DNA from: Asterochloris sp. CNOR1
Lineage: Eukaryota > Chlorophyta > Trebouxiophyceae > Trebouxiales > Trebouxiaceae
DNA: 64,000 nucleotides
NCBI GenBank assembly: GCA_963969365.1
Contig: OZ017757.1
Span: 1,054,001-1,118,000 of the forward strand
Direction: 5' to 3'
Shown: in pieces, positions 1 through 11,900 of the stretch
How positions within the stretch are numbered: position 1 is the first letter of the stretch
Layout of the letters: each line of letters opens with the position of its first letter
Notes under the pieces: model-generated
Databases searched by the model: none
Told to the model about the DNA's origin: nothing
The model's input: the letters and a program-made list of their open reading frames with translations, nothing else
Position numbers and translations under genes: made by a program

Positions 1-174
1 TACCATGCACATAACAGTTGCTGGAGCTCACTGCTGCTGCTGCCAGAGATGGGAGCTATTACTCAAATACATAAGATTGTTAAAGCATAGGATTGCAATC
101 AATGAATTCAATGAAATCAGTAAGTGCAATGACATCCAAGTGTGAAAGGGCGCTATGCAAACACTGAGCAAGGT
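1..174. other. 3' flank of the GT92 gene; nothing identified
   Basis: This stretch lies downstream of the stop of the minus-strand glycosyltransferase gene. It is more A+T-rich than the coding DNA beside it, as expected of a 3' UTR or intergenic spacer. I see no gene or repeat in it. Confidence 0.4.
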
Positions 175-2202
175 TTATCTGGAGGCCAGCGCATCTGTGC
201 AGCTGTCCTTTGACTCATTGTCTGCCCACTCAAGAAACTCAATGGTCTTGCCAACAACCCCAGAGGCACTCCCCCTGGCTATGTGTTCTTGGAATTCAGA
301 GCGGGATTTTGTGGCATAGTGGTGGATGATGAATGTTTCCCGGTCAACTACTTTGCTCTTGGGGCCGTGCACCTTTTCAAAAGTGGGGGAGACTGCAAAT
401 TTGCCGCGCTGAAACCTGAACTCATGGGGGTTTACGGCAGGGCCCACAATATACTCAGTATGCACGATGATCTTGACGTGCAGGTTATCCGGGTGCGTAA
501 GCGGGAGGCAGGACACATAGTTGGTCAATGTGGTGCCAGAGGCTGGCCGCTCCTGATGGCCACTGGACCCCAAGACACGCACATTGATGGCCACGCCACC
601 AAAAGACTCATAGGCGGGCAGCAGAGTCCGCACATCCTTGCCTTGCTTGGAGTTGATGAGCAAGAACTCATCAGCATCCCAGAACCCCATCCAGCGATGT
701 GACTGCGCGTGCTTCTGGAGGCACATCTCATACACCCACGTCTGGGGGAAGTTGGATGGGTGCTTGAATTCCTTGTAGTAGTGGTACTCCAGCACTCCCG
801 CATCCACCAAGGGGTACAGCTCGCGGATCATGGGGATGTCGCTGTTGTGGTCGTAGATATAGATCTTGCCTATGCCCAGGCTGAGGTGGTGCTCCACCCA
901 TTCCAAAATGTCCCGATTCTGGTCCTTGACTGTCAGGCACATGGCCATATAGGCATGATCAGGAGAGTCCCTGCCGCCCAGACTGGTCCACTGGCTCAGA
1001 GCTGGGGTTTTGTGGCGCCCCATGCGCATGCTCATGCGCAGGCCTTTCGCTGCTTCCTACACGCAAGTGAGGCAAGCTTGCATGGCTGCCAGCAGCTGCC
1101 AAAGGTGGCAGCTGGGCAAGGCATGGAGGCAGTTGAACAAGCTTGGCATGCAAAGCCCGCCGGTTGCAGATGCAGACCAAGGGGTGCAAGTGCATCACAA
1201 TGCCAGGAGCAGACATGCAAGGCTGGCTGATAGCGCATGCAAATCGGTGATGCAGGCGCATCAAGCAGAGCATGCAATGGAACAAGCAGCCAGCTTGGGC
1301 CCAACTTGCTGCTGTGGTCTTCGCGGTGCTGGGCTGAACATGCAAAGAGTTAGCACTATGTCAAAGCAAGGTCAATCTGCAGCCAGGTCCTGTGGCAATG
1401 CACCTAAGCAAGACTACTGGCCAGCCTCTGTACCAAGAGGCTTTGCCAACTGATGGCAAGGTAAAGTGCACAGTGTAGAAAAGGTGCCCAGATAGTGCCA
1501 GGGTGGGATAATGCAAGGACAGATTGTGCAAAGCTGCAGCATTTCGGGGAGACATGGTGCAACAGTTTGGTGCCAGTGAGCTCTAGCCGTTGCTCACCTG
1601 TGCAGCAGCCGCAGCAGACGCAATGGAGCCGCTGCGCTCAGCTTCCTGTGCCCCTTTGTGTGAGCTGGCTGCAATCAGCTGCCCCGAGAGCATGGTGAGC
1701 AGCTGGGGCTCTGCATGCTCCAGAACTCCTGCTGCTGCCACATCAAGGGCGTCGACCTGCATGCAAGCAGAGGCCTTGATGCACACTGCTTGAACACGGA
1801 CAGCAACACACTGACCTGCTGAGATGGCCACAGCAGACAGCTCTATGAGCCTAAGCCTTACCGCAATGGTGACACTTGTGACAGCATCTTTAGGGACAAA
1901 GCTGCTCAGTGCATTGAAGTTGTCTCCTGGCAGCTCTGCAGAAGTACGGCCCACTGTCAGCACCAATAGAACAAGCGAGTTGTCCTCCAGCAGACAGGGG
2001 AGACAGGAATGCTTACTGCTCAGCACAGCAGTAACTGTCTGTACCTACCTGGGTTGTGGCGTGACATCTCTGATGTCATGCTTGGGTGTTGAACCAGCAC
2101 AGACACAACGTAAAACAGGCCTAGGCAGCATGCCAGAGTCGCTGCCCACCAAAGTCTGCAGCCGGCCCATGAACCTGCATCTGTGCGAGCGGACCCTCTC
2201 AT
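175..2202 (-). CDS. GT92 (DUF23)-type glycosyltransferase, probable Golgi type II membrane protein
   Basis: The main exon (175-1035) encodes the catalytic region. It opens with a CLTVKDQNRDILEWVEHH stretch followed by IYIYDHNSD, and carries the metal-binding acidic motif GFWDADEFLLI near residue 120, an arrangement typical of GT92/DUF23 enzymes that add galactose or similar sugars to glycans in the secretory pathway. Upstream minus-strand exons fit an N-terminal anchor. An ATG at 2202 starts a short basic segment followed by one hydrophobic helix (RLWWAATLACCLGLFYVVSV) ending at a GTAGGT donor. Further candidate exons lie near 2020-1850 (ending at a GTAAGG donor) and 1763-1601 (ending at GTGAGC), and would form a stem region. 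The catalytic exon is clear. The joins between the upstream exons are not phase-checked, and the anchor exon could belong to a separate small gene. Acceptor substrate is unknown. Confidence 0.6.
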
Positions 2203-2432
2203 CCGCACAAGGGCCGTGCGAACCAGTGTAACCAGCAAGAAAGCAATCTTCACTGTCACATAGGGCAACAACAGGATGCTAGCGCTATTGCGTTGCCCTG
2301 TGTCTTGGGCATCAGTGTCCTGGTGAGGGCCAATTGCATCTCTCAGCTGAGGTCTCACAGAAGCGGTCCCTCAGAGGGGCGAATTGCATTATCCAGGTGA
2401 GGTCCCACAGAGGGGTTCCTTACAAGAGTGCC
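2203..2432. other. Spacer between the GT92 gene and ATP12
   Basis: About 230 bp lies between the GT92 first ATG and the ATP12 stop, both on the minus strand. It should hold the ATP12 3' UTR and the GT92 promoter. A short direct repeat (TCTCAGCTGAGGTCTCACAG / ATCCAGGTGAGGTCCCACAG, near 2339 and 2391) is present, offset about 52 bp, the second copy covering the region of the true ATP12 3' end. Confidence 0.4.
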
Positions 2433-3774
2433 TCAGCTGCCCTGCTTGAGAAGTCTGTGGAACATCACAGGCGCAGAAATGCGGACACAGATGTCTGCAA
2501 TGTCAATGTCGTGCCCACCCTCCACCAGTCCCCATTCTTCTATCTGGTATGCCTCCTCCAGCCTGGCAGCATCAATGGCCTCCTGGACTGTCAGGCGCCC
2601 CTGCAGCAGATAGTGCAGCTGCCAAATGGCCAACACAGGATTCACAAGCTGTTTTATGTGCACATAGCCTTCCTGCAAGCCTTGGTGGACCGGCTCTTGC
2701 TGAAGCAGACCAGCATAGCTGGTGTTACTGACCTGCATGGTGGCTAGGCCCATCAGCACAGAGCGGCAGGCCCCTGCCAGGTTTTCTGCAACTGCCAGCT
2801 CCCAGTGGTCCAGGCCTGCAGGAAAGCGTCAGGTGAGGCAGCAATATAGGCGCAAGAGCATTTCAATAAATCTAGAAAAGAATCTGGCTGCTGACCTTGA
2901 AGATATGTACCGACAGCTGATGTTGCGTCGGGATTGTGTTGTGACCCAAAAATGCTGCTGGTGACGTCAAACTCTGCCTGGAAGTGTTGCCTTGCCCACC
3001 TCAAGATGGGGTCAAGAGTCTGCACAGACACCAGCAGCCATGTGGATGGACTTTCAGACAGCCAGTCTGACTTGGCCTGACATTATTGGCATGCAAACAG
3101 CAGCAAAGTAACAGCCAAGACATAGTGCCACTAGACACTACTAGAATCTGGTCATGCTTGGGTGCAAGTGCTTGCCTGAGACTGCCTGGCAGCCAGAGTT
3201 CCCTCCTCTTCCCGGCAGCAGATTGCATCTGTGCTGAGATATTGCACCATTGTGTCAATGATGCGCTCTCGCGGTTTGGGCTGATCGATGGCTGTTGCAG
3301 CCAGAGACATGAGTGGCATGGTGAAAGGACGTATTCTCCTGTCCTGCAGAGCAGGGGCACATCAGAGTGGTGCGCAACAGTACACAGTGCTGCAGCCGGT
3401 CAGCTGACCTGCCACTCCCACTCAGCTGCAATGGCAAGAGCCAGGGCCCGGGTTGGGACCCGCAAGGGATGCCGTGCCGGCGTCTTGAGGTCTTTGTCAT
3501 TGAGTGTGACATGCCAGCCTTCCTGCAGTGAAGGTGTGGCATTAGGCGAGCAGCAGACAATAGGACCAATAGCATGGTGATAGCCTGCCTGGTCGGGGGC
3601 AGGCCTAACTCCAACAGACTTGTAAAAGCGCGGCGGGCCCTGCCCTGGCTGGACCTTGGGGTTGGGAGTCACAGCCTGAGCAGCTGAGAACAATCGGAAA
3701 CTGCTTAAAGAGCCCAAGCTCTGTGGCAGCTGCCTGATCGCAGCCAGCTCCTGGATCCTCAGCAACATCTGCAT
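2433..3774 (-). CDS. ATP12: ATP12-family mitochondrial F1-ATPase assembly chaperone
   Basis: ATP12 (ATPAF2 in animals) binds the free alpha subunit of mitochondrial F1-ATPase and prevents its aggregation during assembly in the matrix. Exon 1 (3774-3409) has an N-terminal presequence-like segment, then FYKSVGVRPA and the family signature LKTPARHPLRVPTRALALAI. Exon 2 (3343-3176) carries IRPFTMPLMSLAATAIDQ, followed by a TDAICCREEE stretch. The next exon starts with LDPILRWARQHF at 3019. The following coding carries GLDHWELAVAENLAGACRSVLMG, written here only as the GLDHWEL and CRSVLMG motifs, and the last exon has the hallmark LEEAYQIEEWGLVEGGHD before the stop at 2433. All blocks appear in the family order, so the gene looks complete. 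The intron after exon 2 starts with GC rather than GT. The ATG at 3774 is the first in frame and gives a plausible targeting peptide. Confidence 0.9.
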
Positions 3775-3920
3775 TGCTGCGACCAGGGTGTGTTAAATTT
3801 CGAAGCAGGTTGACCTACAAACCTTCCTTTCTTGGCCATAGCTCCTCATGTTTCTCCTTGTCCATTAGATTGTGGCAACTCGATGTGGCACAGATTTTCA
3901 GCTTGAGCTGAGTCTCCAAC
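3775..3920. promoter_or_regulatory. Divergent promoter between ATP12 and the HAD phosphatase
   Basis: Only 146 bp separate the two start codons, which face away from each other. Both promoters and 5' UTRs must fit here or extend into the neighbouring gene. I see no TATA box. The role is inferred from position only. Confidence 0.4.
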
Positions 3921-5603
3921 ATGCACTGCATCTTTGACATGGATGGTCTGCTGCTGGACACAGAAAAATTCTACACTGTTGCCCAAGAGGTATGCTAAAG
4001 TCAAACAGCCTCTGCAGTAGGTCAATGCACACCATGATGCCCTGCTGATGCAGGTGGTGTTGAGCAAGTATGGCCGACAGTTCAACTGGGAGCTCAAGGT
4101 CTGGGTAGCTTTCAGCTCTGCTCCACAGGAAAGGGTTGGGGCATTGCAAGTCAGACTGGCTGCGTACAGGCTCAGATGATGGGCAGAAAGGCGCTGGACG
4201 CCGCACAGTGGCTCATTGATGAGCTTGGTGGGTGGCAGAATGCTGCTTGCTGTCCCTGATGAGGACAGCCGTCTGTCCCTGCTTGCTGCATCTGAGGTAA
4301 CGGTTGTTGTCCCTGCTTACTCTTCGATCATGCTCGCTTTGTGTGCATTTCTGCTTAGGCATGGCATGCCAGTTCTGCTTTCTGGCCAGCTGGCTGTCCC
4401 TGGTCCCAGACTTGTGTCGCTGCGGGGATCTGAGCCTACTGCTCTAGGGCAACTGCTCACATCTGTTGCGATTGCCATGCCAGATCTGCAAGGGCAGCTG
4501 ACGGCAGAGGAGTTTGTGCAAGCACGTGAAGAGATCCTGCTCAAGCTCTTCCCCACTGCTGAGCTGATGCCAGGCAAGCTTGCCTGGGCCCAGCAATTGT
4601 AACTGTCCTCCCTGGACTCGGCACTTGTCAGATGGCCTGCCTGCTGCCGTCAACATTCACGCCGAACCAAATTCTGATTGGCTGGCTTGGCTCAAACTGC
4701 AGCAGCCTGCTTGCAGAGCACCGGCACAAGTTGTGCATTCCCCTGGAGGATTTGCAGACTTTCACTTGTAATGCTGCTGCCATCTCTGCAGGTGCTGACC
4801 GCCTCGTCAGGCATCTGCATGCCCACAAAGTCCCAATCGCAGTGGCGACCTCATCCTCCAAATTTAATTTTGACCTCAAAGTCACCAAGCACCAAGAGCT
4901 CTTCGGCCTCTTCCACCACATTGTGACAGGTGTTTGCAGCCGGCACTGGCAATGACTCAGGCCTAAGTGGCCAGCTGCTGTACACACCAGATGTGGCCTT
5001 TGGTTGCACTGATGCACGAAATGTCTGGCTACACTGACCTGTCGGGCATCACATCAGGTCGTGAGTGTAGCATGGTGTGCTGACACTGGCATCCAGCCTG
5101 CTCATACTGCTTGACTCAACACAGCAACCAAACACAGAAGCACAGAAATGCCAAAGTTGCCTCAGGGGAATCACAGCAGCTTAAGCGTCTAGGCCCCACT
5201 TTGTGCCTCAGCCGGACGTCACAGCAGCAACCTCCTAAGCATCATTGGTCTCATTGCAGGTGATATGGTCACCAATTCCAAGCCTGCCCCTGACATCTTC
5301 CTGAAGGCAGCCTCTTCCTTTGAGCCAGCGGCTGCAGCAGACAACTGTCTGGTGTTCGAAGACGCTCCAGCAGGCGTCACCGCTGGCAAGGCAGCCAAGA
5401 TGTAGGCATGCATATGATGCACCAGACAGGCCAATAAGGATCCATCAGGTTGCAGACTGCTGCTGATCTGCGCCTGCAGGACGGTCGTGATGGTTCCAGA
5501 CAGCAACTTGGAAAAAGCAGAGACACGGCAAGCAGATCTGGTGCTGAGCAGCTTAGAGGAATTTCGGCCGCAGGACTTTAGGCTTCCTGCGTTTTCCAGC
5601 TGA
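3921..5603 (+). CDS. HAD-superfamily sugar/nucleotide phosphatase (GPP / HDHD1-like)
   Basis: This is a haloacid-dehalogenase phosphatase with the full set of motifs. Motif I FDMDGLLLDTE (nucleophile and acid/base aspartates) lies at the extreme N-terminus. A helical cap region contains QMMGRKALDAAQWLIDEL. Motif II is IAVATSSSK, motif III lysine is in TNSKPAPDIFL, and motif IV is CLVFEDAPAGVTAG. This cap and motif layout is that of glycerol-3-phosphatase, 2-deoxyglucose-6-phosphatase and pseudouridine-5'-phosphatase relatives. Which substrate is used cannot be told from sequence. Exons run 3921-3988, then near 4054-4098, 4172-4224, 4478-4572 and onwards, the last ending SLEEFRPQDFRLPAFSS at 5603. 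The short length (about 230 residues), with no targeting peptide, suggests a cytosolic enzyme. Confidence 0.85.
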
Positions 5604-5911
5604 CGTCCTTGTAGAGACGGCACCCCTCCCCTAGAGGCTTGCAAGCTGCAGTGCAGTCCAGTTTGCTCTCAAGCAGGCTAGAGACATCAGCTGGTGCCAC
5701 CTGGCGCCAGCTGCACAAGATGAGGATGCTGGGAACAGCAACTTCTCTGCATGCCTTCAACCCCCCTAATTGACATAGGGGTAGGTTTTGCACACAAACT
5801 TCATTTCATTTATTTTAACACAAGGCCTGTGACATGCATTATCTGCTAGGTACATGAGGGGAAGTGAGCAACATGCATTCAGAGTTTTGATTGTTAGCAA
5901 GGACCAGAGCC
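5604..5911. other. Convergent 3' intergenic region between the HAD gene and ClpB
   Basis: About 308 bp separate two stop codons facing each other. The middle (about 5790-5822) is A+T-rich, with a TTTATTTTAACACA stretch fitting 3' UTR or polyadenylation signals. I see no coding exon here. Confidence 0.4.
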
Positions 5912-8900
5912 TTAGAGACCCTGAACCTCGATGGGCAGAGCAGAATTATCATCCAGTGAGCCCATGTTGGAATTTGTAGCTTTTGCGCCGTGCTGCACCT
6001 TCAGCACGAGTTCATTGGCCTGTGCTCCTCCAGGGGCAGACACAATTACTGTATCCTCCTCCCCACAGTCTCCACGCAGTAGGGACTTGGCCAGAGCAGT
6101 CTCCAGCTCGCGCTGCACCGCCCGCTTGACGGGACGCGCTCCGTACACAGGGTCGAAGCCTCTGGCCTGCAGGAACAAGCGGACCAGTGTCCGTCAGCAA
6201 CAGGCGGCTGCTGACCCCTTGAGGCTCATCTATCTGTCGCCTCGACTAAGGCCCAGCCTCTCTGACCACCAGAGGTCCACCGTGGCCACCAGAGCCCTCT
6301 CAAGGGACGCTCTGGGGCAGCAATCAGAGGTCATGACAGCAACATGGCGCCCACGACCCAGCCTGCCCGCACTTGTTGTGTGGTGTCGCTCACCGCAAGG
6401 AACTCCAGTCCAGAGTCCTCAAGCTCCAGGCGCATCTTCTTGGCAGCCAGGCGCTGCCGCACGCGCTCCACTTGCAGCAGCACAATGCGCTTGATGTCCT
6501 CACGCTGCAGGGCCTTGAAGACGATGAACTCGTCGATCCTGTTCAGGAACTCAGGCCGGAAGTGCGCCCGTACCTGCGCACACCCAAGGAGTTCATCGCT
6601 ACTGTTCAGGAACTTGGGCCGTATTTCGCCCTCCAGCATGCCCACTGCTCCTGGCAGGGCCAAGGCAGCACCTTTGCCCCCAACAGAGGTGCCAGGCAAA
6701 GCGTTCTAGTTGTGCGGCACATGCATCGTGCCAGGGTCCTGGCACACACACACAGCCAGGCAGGCAGGGCATGCTGCCCGCTCATAGCGCCCCCGCCTTG
6801 CACAGCAGCTCCTAGCCACAGCAGGCATGAGTGCCTGGGCCCCACTTGGGTCATGAGAGTTCCCCTAATGCCCTCCGGGATCTTACACATGCCGTTCAGG
6901 CAGGCCCGCGCTGCATACCCGCCCTGCCGCATGCAGTGATCGCTTCCCCTCAGCATGGTCCACTCACGCAGCAGCTGCCATGCATGGCAGCCCCACCTGC
7001 GTCATGACAGTCTCCCTGACGCCCTCAGGATTCTGGCGCATGCCCTCCAGGATGTACTGGCTGCCCATGTTGCTGGTCATGATGATGATGCTGTTTTTGA
7101 AGGACACCTGGCGCCCCTGGCTGTCGGTGACACGCCCATCATCCAGGATCTGGAGCAGGATGTTGAACACATCTGCGTGGGCTTTCTCCACCTCATCAAA
7201 CAGGATGACTGCGTAGGGGCGCCGCCTGCAGAGGGGTTGACAGGGAAATTGTGTGGCACAGCCTGACTGGAAGTGGCCAATGGACTGCAGGCCCTACTCT
7301 CCCCATCTTGGCAGAGGGCATGACTGTCAAAACAGGATGACTGCGCAAGGATGCTGCCTGCAGGGAGTCAGAGGTGTGTAGGGTGGGCATGCTGCCTTAT
7401 GCTGCTGAAGCACAAGCAAAAGAGCACTGCCTTGTTCAGGAGCATGGAGGGGAGGGGTCAGGGTGCACTGCCTTGTACAGCACAGCTGGGAGCGCGCTTT
7501 AGTGAGCCACCAGCTGACGTCTGTGTCACGCAGACAGAGGCACAGGTCCCAGGCAGGCAAGCTTCAGGAGCTGGTGTCAGCCTAAATACGGCTCACATCC
7601 TTTGAGCACCATGCTGGGCTTGATGCGGCTGTCGCTTGGGGGGTGAAGTGCTCAGGCAGCCGGGCAATGTACTCGGTCAGCCCAATGGGCCTGTGCAGAT
7701 GGATCAAGTTGAGCAGCCTTGACAGGCTTTGTGCAGTGAGTGCTGTGCCTGAACGCCCCTCACCTGATGGCCTCAGTGAGCTGGCCCCCCTCATCGTACC
7801 CCACGTAGCCTGGCGGGGCGCCGATGAGGCGGCTCACGCTGTGCTTCTCCATGTACTCACTCATGTCAATGCGCACCATGGCATCCTGCAGGAGCATGGG
7901 CAGAGGGGACTGCTGAGACAAGACACAGCTGTTACTTTGATGCACACTATGGGCATAGTCTGGCAGAGGGCAGCCTGCAGAGACACAGGCAGAGGGGACT
8001 GCCGAGCCAAGACACAGCTGACGCACATCATGGGCACATCCTGGCAGAGGGCAGTCTGCAGGGGCACGAGCAAAGTGGATGTGCACTTGACACGGGGGGG
8101 AGGGGGGCCAGCTTTGACAGTGTCAGCTTGGCAGAGAGAGCAGCGTGGCTGCAGACAACCAGAGCAAGTGCCAGCAGCTCAGCCTGTCCAAGGGGATGCC
8201 TGCCCCAAGCTGAGGCGCAGCGCAGCTGCATGCCACGTTGCCATCCGTCCTTGAGTGGCAAGTGCAGGCAGAGTCACTGCCCAGTTGCAGGCCTCACATC
8301 TGTGTTGAACAGATAGTTGGCCAGCGCCTTGCCCAGCTCCGTCTTGCCCACCCCCGTGGGCCCCAGAAACATGAAGGACGCGATGGGGCGCTGGGGATCT
8401 GACATGCCCGCGCGGGACCTGCAAAGAGGACGAGTGCTGAGCCATGCTTGGCCTGACCAGGCAGCCAAGGCTGTAGCAACCAAGCACAGCAGCAGAGTAC
8501 CATGCAATGCAGGACTCTCTCCCATCAGGCAGGCCCAGATGTCGTTCAGGTCCACTACCACGTATGCTCATCCCAAAAGTGACCCTGCCAGCTGGCCTGC
8601 AGCAGCCCCTGCACCCCTTGCACCCCCTGCTTGCTGCACTGGTTGCTGCATGACGCCGGCTGCTGCCGCCCCTGTGCGCTGCCCAGCCGGTCACTACTGC
8701 AAAGCACGCCTTGCAACAGCCCCCAATGCAGCGCCTAGCCTGTCATGACTATGCTTCAGCCTTGCGCCAGCCCCAAAGGCAGACCTGTGCTCCCAGCATT
8801 TGTTGGGGAACACCACAATCATGCATGTGACAGCGAGGACAAGACGTGCCTGTCAAGCGAGGCACTTTGACACCAGGATGGTGATTAAGGGGAGGCACAC

Positions 8901-11900
8901 CAGACTGCGGCCTGGCAGCCTCAGCTGAGCGCTCCCAGGTGGTGGAGGTTACCCTTAAACTGTTTGAGCGGTGGGCACTGCCTCCACAGAATCCTCCTGG
9001 TCAATAATCGACTGCCCCAAGTTGTGCTCAAACAGCAGCTCGGCCCCTTGCTGACCCCTGCCAGCCCAGCTGGGCAGCTGGGCAGCCCTGTGCTGCCTGC
9101 ACTCACCTCTGAATTGCGTCGGCCACGGCTTCCACAGCTTCATCCTGGTTGATGACGCGCCGCCGCAGCTCGTCCCCCAGGTTGAGCAGCTTCTCCCGCT
9201 CACTGGCCGCCAGGCGCGCCACCGGGATGCCTGTCCACTTGCTGATGATCTCGGCGACATCAGCCTCAGTCACCTCCTCTCGCAGCATGCGGTTTCCGTC
9301 CGTCTGCGGGAAGCAAAGCCCTGCTTAGTGTGCAGGCTTTGAAAACGCAGATACATGCTCACGGGTTGACTCTGCACCTCAGGGAGCAGGCAGGGCGCGG
9401 GTCAGGACCTGCCCCTCACAGAGCATGCGGTTGCAGCCGTCCTGAGTGCTGCACTGCACTCTGAAGCATGTCACACCAGTCATCTCCTCATTGCAGCATG
9501 CGGCTGCCCAACATCTGCAGCAGTCAGGAGCAGCCTATTGGCTGAACCTATCTCAGAGAACGGCACTGTCAAATAACCTGGCAGGCTCCTGAATTTCACT
9601 CAAGCCGACGCTTCGCAATATTGAAAGCTTTGTGAAGGCTACTGACCTCAGGACTCAGTGGTCTGTGGGCCACGACTTATCAATGTGTGTGCAGAGGGGC
9701 TATGTTCAAGCTGCAGTGCATGCCTGCAGCAGCTCAAGCTGGCTCCAGCAGATGAATACAACGAGTACCAGGGAGGCCTGGGCACAGCCTGAGCGCCGCC
9801 AAGCAACAGGTGGGGACATCTTGATGCATCAGGCTCCTTGACGCACCCAAACGTCCAGCATTCACAATGGCTGGGGGTCTCATGTGGGCTCAAGGCTCTT
9901 GTTTAGGCCTGCACCAACCTGATTGTCCAGCATCTCCTCGTTCCCCCCTCCCTGCTCCCCTCCCTCCTATGACTTCAGCAGGGTGCCGTGAGGCTGCCAC
10001 ACACAGTGCTGCAAGCCAGTGGGCCAGACATACAAGGCCAGACCGACAGACAGCACTCGCCTCCTTCTCCAGCATCTCCTCTGCCTCTTTCAGCTGTTTC
10101 TGCAGCTCCAGCAGGGTCCCATACTTGAGCTCGGCTGCCCTGTTGAGGTCATAGTCCCGCTCAGCTGACTGGATCTCCAGGTTGACTCGCTCAATCTCCT
10201 CCTTCAGCCGTGTCAGGCGCATCATGTCCTCCTTTTCTTGCTGCCACTGCTCCGTCAGCTCACGCTGCAGTCACCAGCAGACGCAGGACATGAGAGAGTG
10301 CAACTGGAGAGTGCGCACTGCAGCCTGGCAGACTGATGCACAGCCCCGCAGATCCAGCTGGGGGTCCAGCATGGCTGCAGGTGGCTTCGAGGGCCTGCCA
10401 GGCCAGCACATGTCAGAGACGCACCAGAGAGTGCCTGCATGCTTCTCCAGGATGCGGTACACCTGCTCAAGCTTCAGCAGGGCGAGATGAGCACCCTACA
10501 CCCTAGACACTGAACCCTTGCCTGTTCCTGCCCGGGCAGGCCCACTGTACACAGCAGGGAGGCATGCAGCATGGTGCCCATCGCATGGGCTGCGCACCTG
10601 CCATGGGCCCGACGCCTGTTCCTGCGCAAGCAGGATAGTTGCACACAGCAGGAAGGCCTCTAGCATGTTGTACAGGTGACCTCAGGGTGCAGGCTGCATA
10701 CCTGCTCGCGCTTGAGGAGATCAAGCTGCGCATCCAGGCTCTTGAGGCGCCCCTTGGCCGCGCGATCGCTCTCTGCGGCCTTGGCCAGGCTGAGACGCTC
10801 CATCTCCAGCTGCAGGATCTGCACGGCAGCCATGCGCAAGCAGGTCAGCAGGCCGTCTCAGCAGCAGCTCCTCCATCTGTTGCAGGGGAGGTGACGTAAC
10901 CCAGGGTCAGCTGTTGTGCCTCTCCTCATCCACATGCATCACAGTCCTGCACAGTCCTGGGCCTGCCCTGCCTTCTGCAGCAACAGCTGAGGTGACAGAT
11001 GGCATGCATGGACTGCATGCTCCCCCCGAAGGCAACACTGAGCTGCAGCAGCCACACAGAAAGCAGTACAAGCGCCTTGATCTTTGCTCATGCAGATTCT
11101 GTGGAGGCCCTGCCCCTTGCGCTACGCCTGCTTGATCCGGTGGAGCTTGACAATTCCTTACGCAGGTGCTGCATATGTACTGCAAGCTCACACAGCAGCT
11201 TGACCCACCTTGCGATCGATCTCATCCAAGTGCAGGGGCTTGGAGGTGATCTCCATCTTCAGCTTGGCAGCAGACTCATCGATCAGGTCAATGGCCTTGT
11301 CAGGGAGGAAGCGGTCCGCAATGTAGCGGTCAGACAAGATGGCCGCCTCAACAAGGGCGGAGTCGCTGATGCGCACGCCGTGGTGCACCTCGTACCTGCA
11401 TAAGACAGGGCAGTACATGCGCATGTGCAAGCTGCTGGCAAGATTCTTTGCACACCTGCCTGCGGGGTTGTGCAGGCTGCTGGCCAGAGCCTTACACTGC
11501 TGTGCCCCCAGAGCTGAGTCACTGATGCACAGAACGTGGTGTGGATATGAACATCATCAGACGCAGGTTGCGCAGGCTGCGCAGGCTGCTGGCTGGCACT
11601 ACATCCTGCTCATGCTGTGGCTGGAGTTGAAAGCACGGGCTCCTGCCGAGCGGGTGGAGAAGGCCAGTGCAGGCTTCACACTAGATCAGCTTGCGTCAGC
11701 ATGCCAAAGCAAGAATCTCTGCAATGACGCTGGGTTGCCACAAAACCATTTCTTTCAACCACCACAGCCCACCTTTCCCTGAGCCCTCTGAGGATGGCGA
11801 TGGTGTCGATGACGCTGGGCTGCCCCACATACACCTGCTGGAAGCGGCGCTCCAAGGCAGGGTCCTTCTCAATGTACTTTCTGTACTCGTCCAGGGTGGT

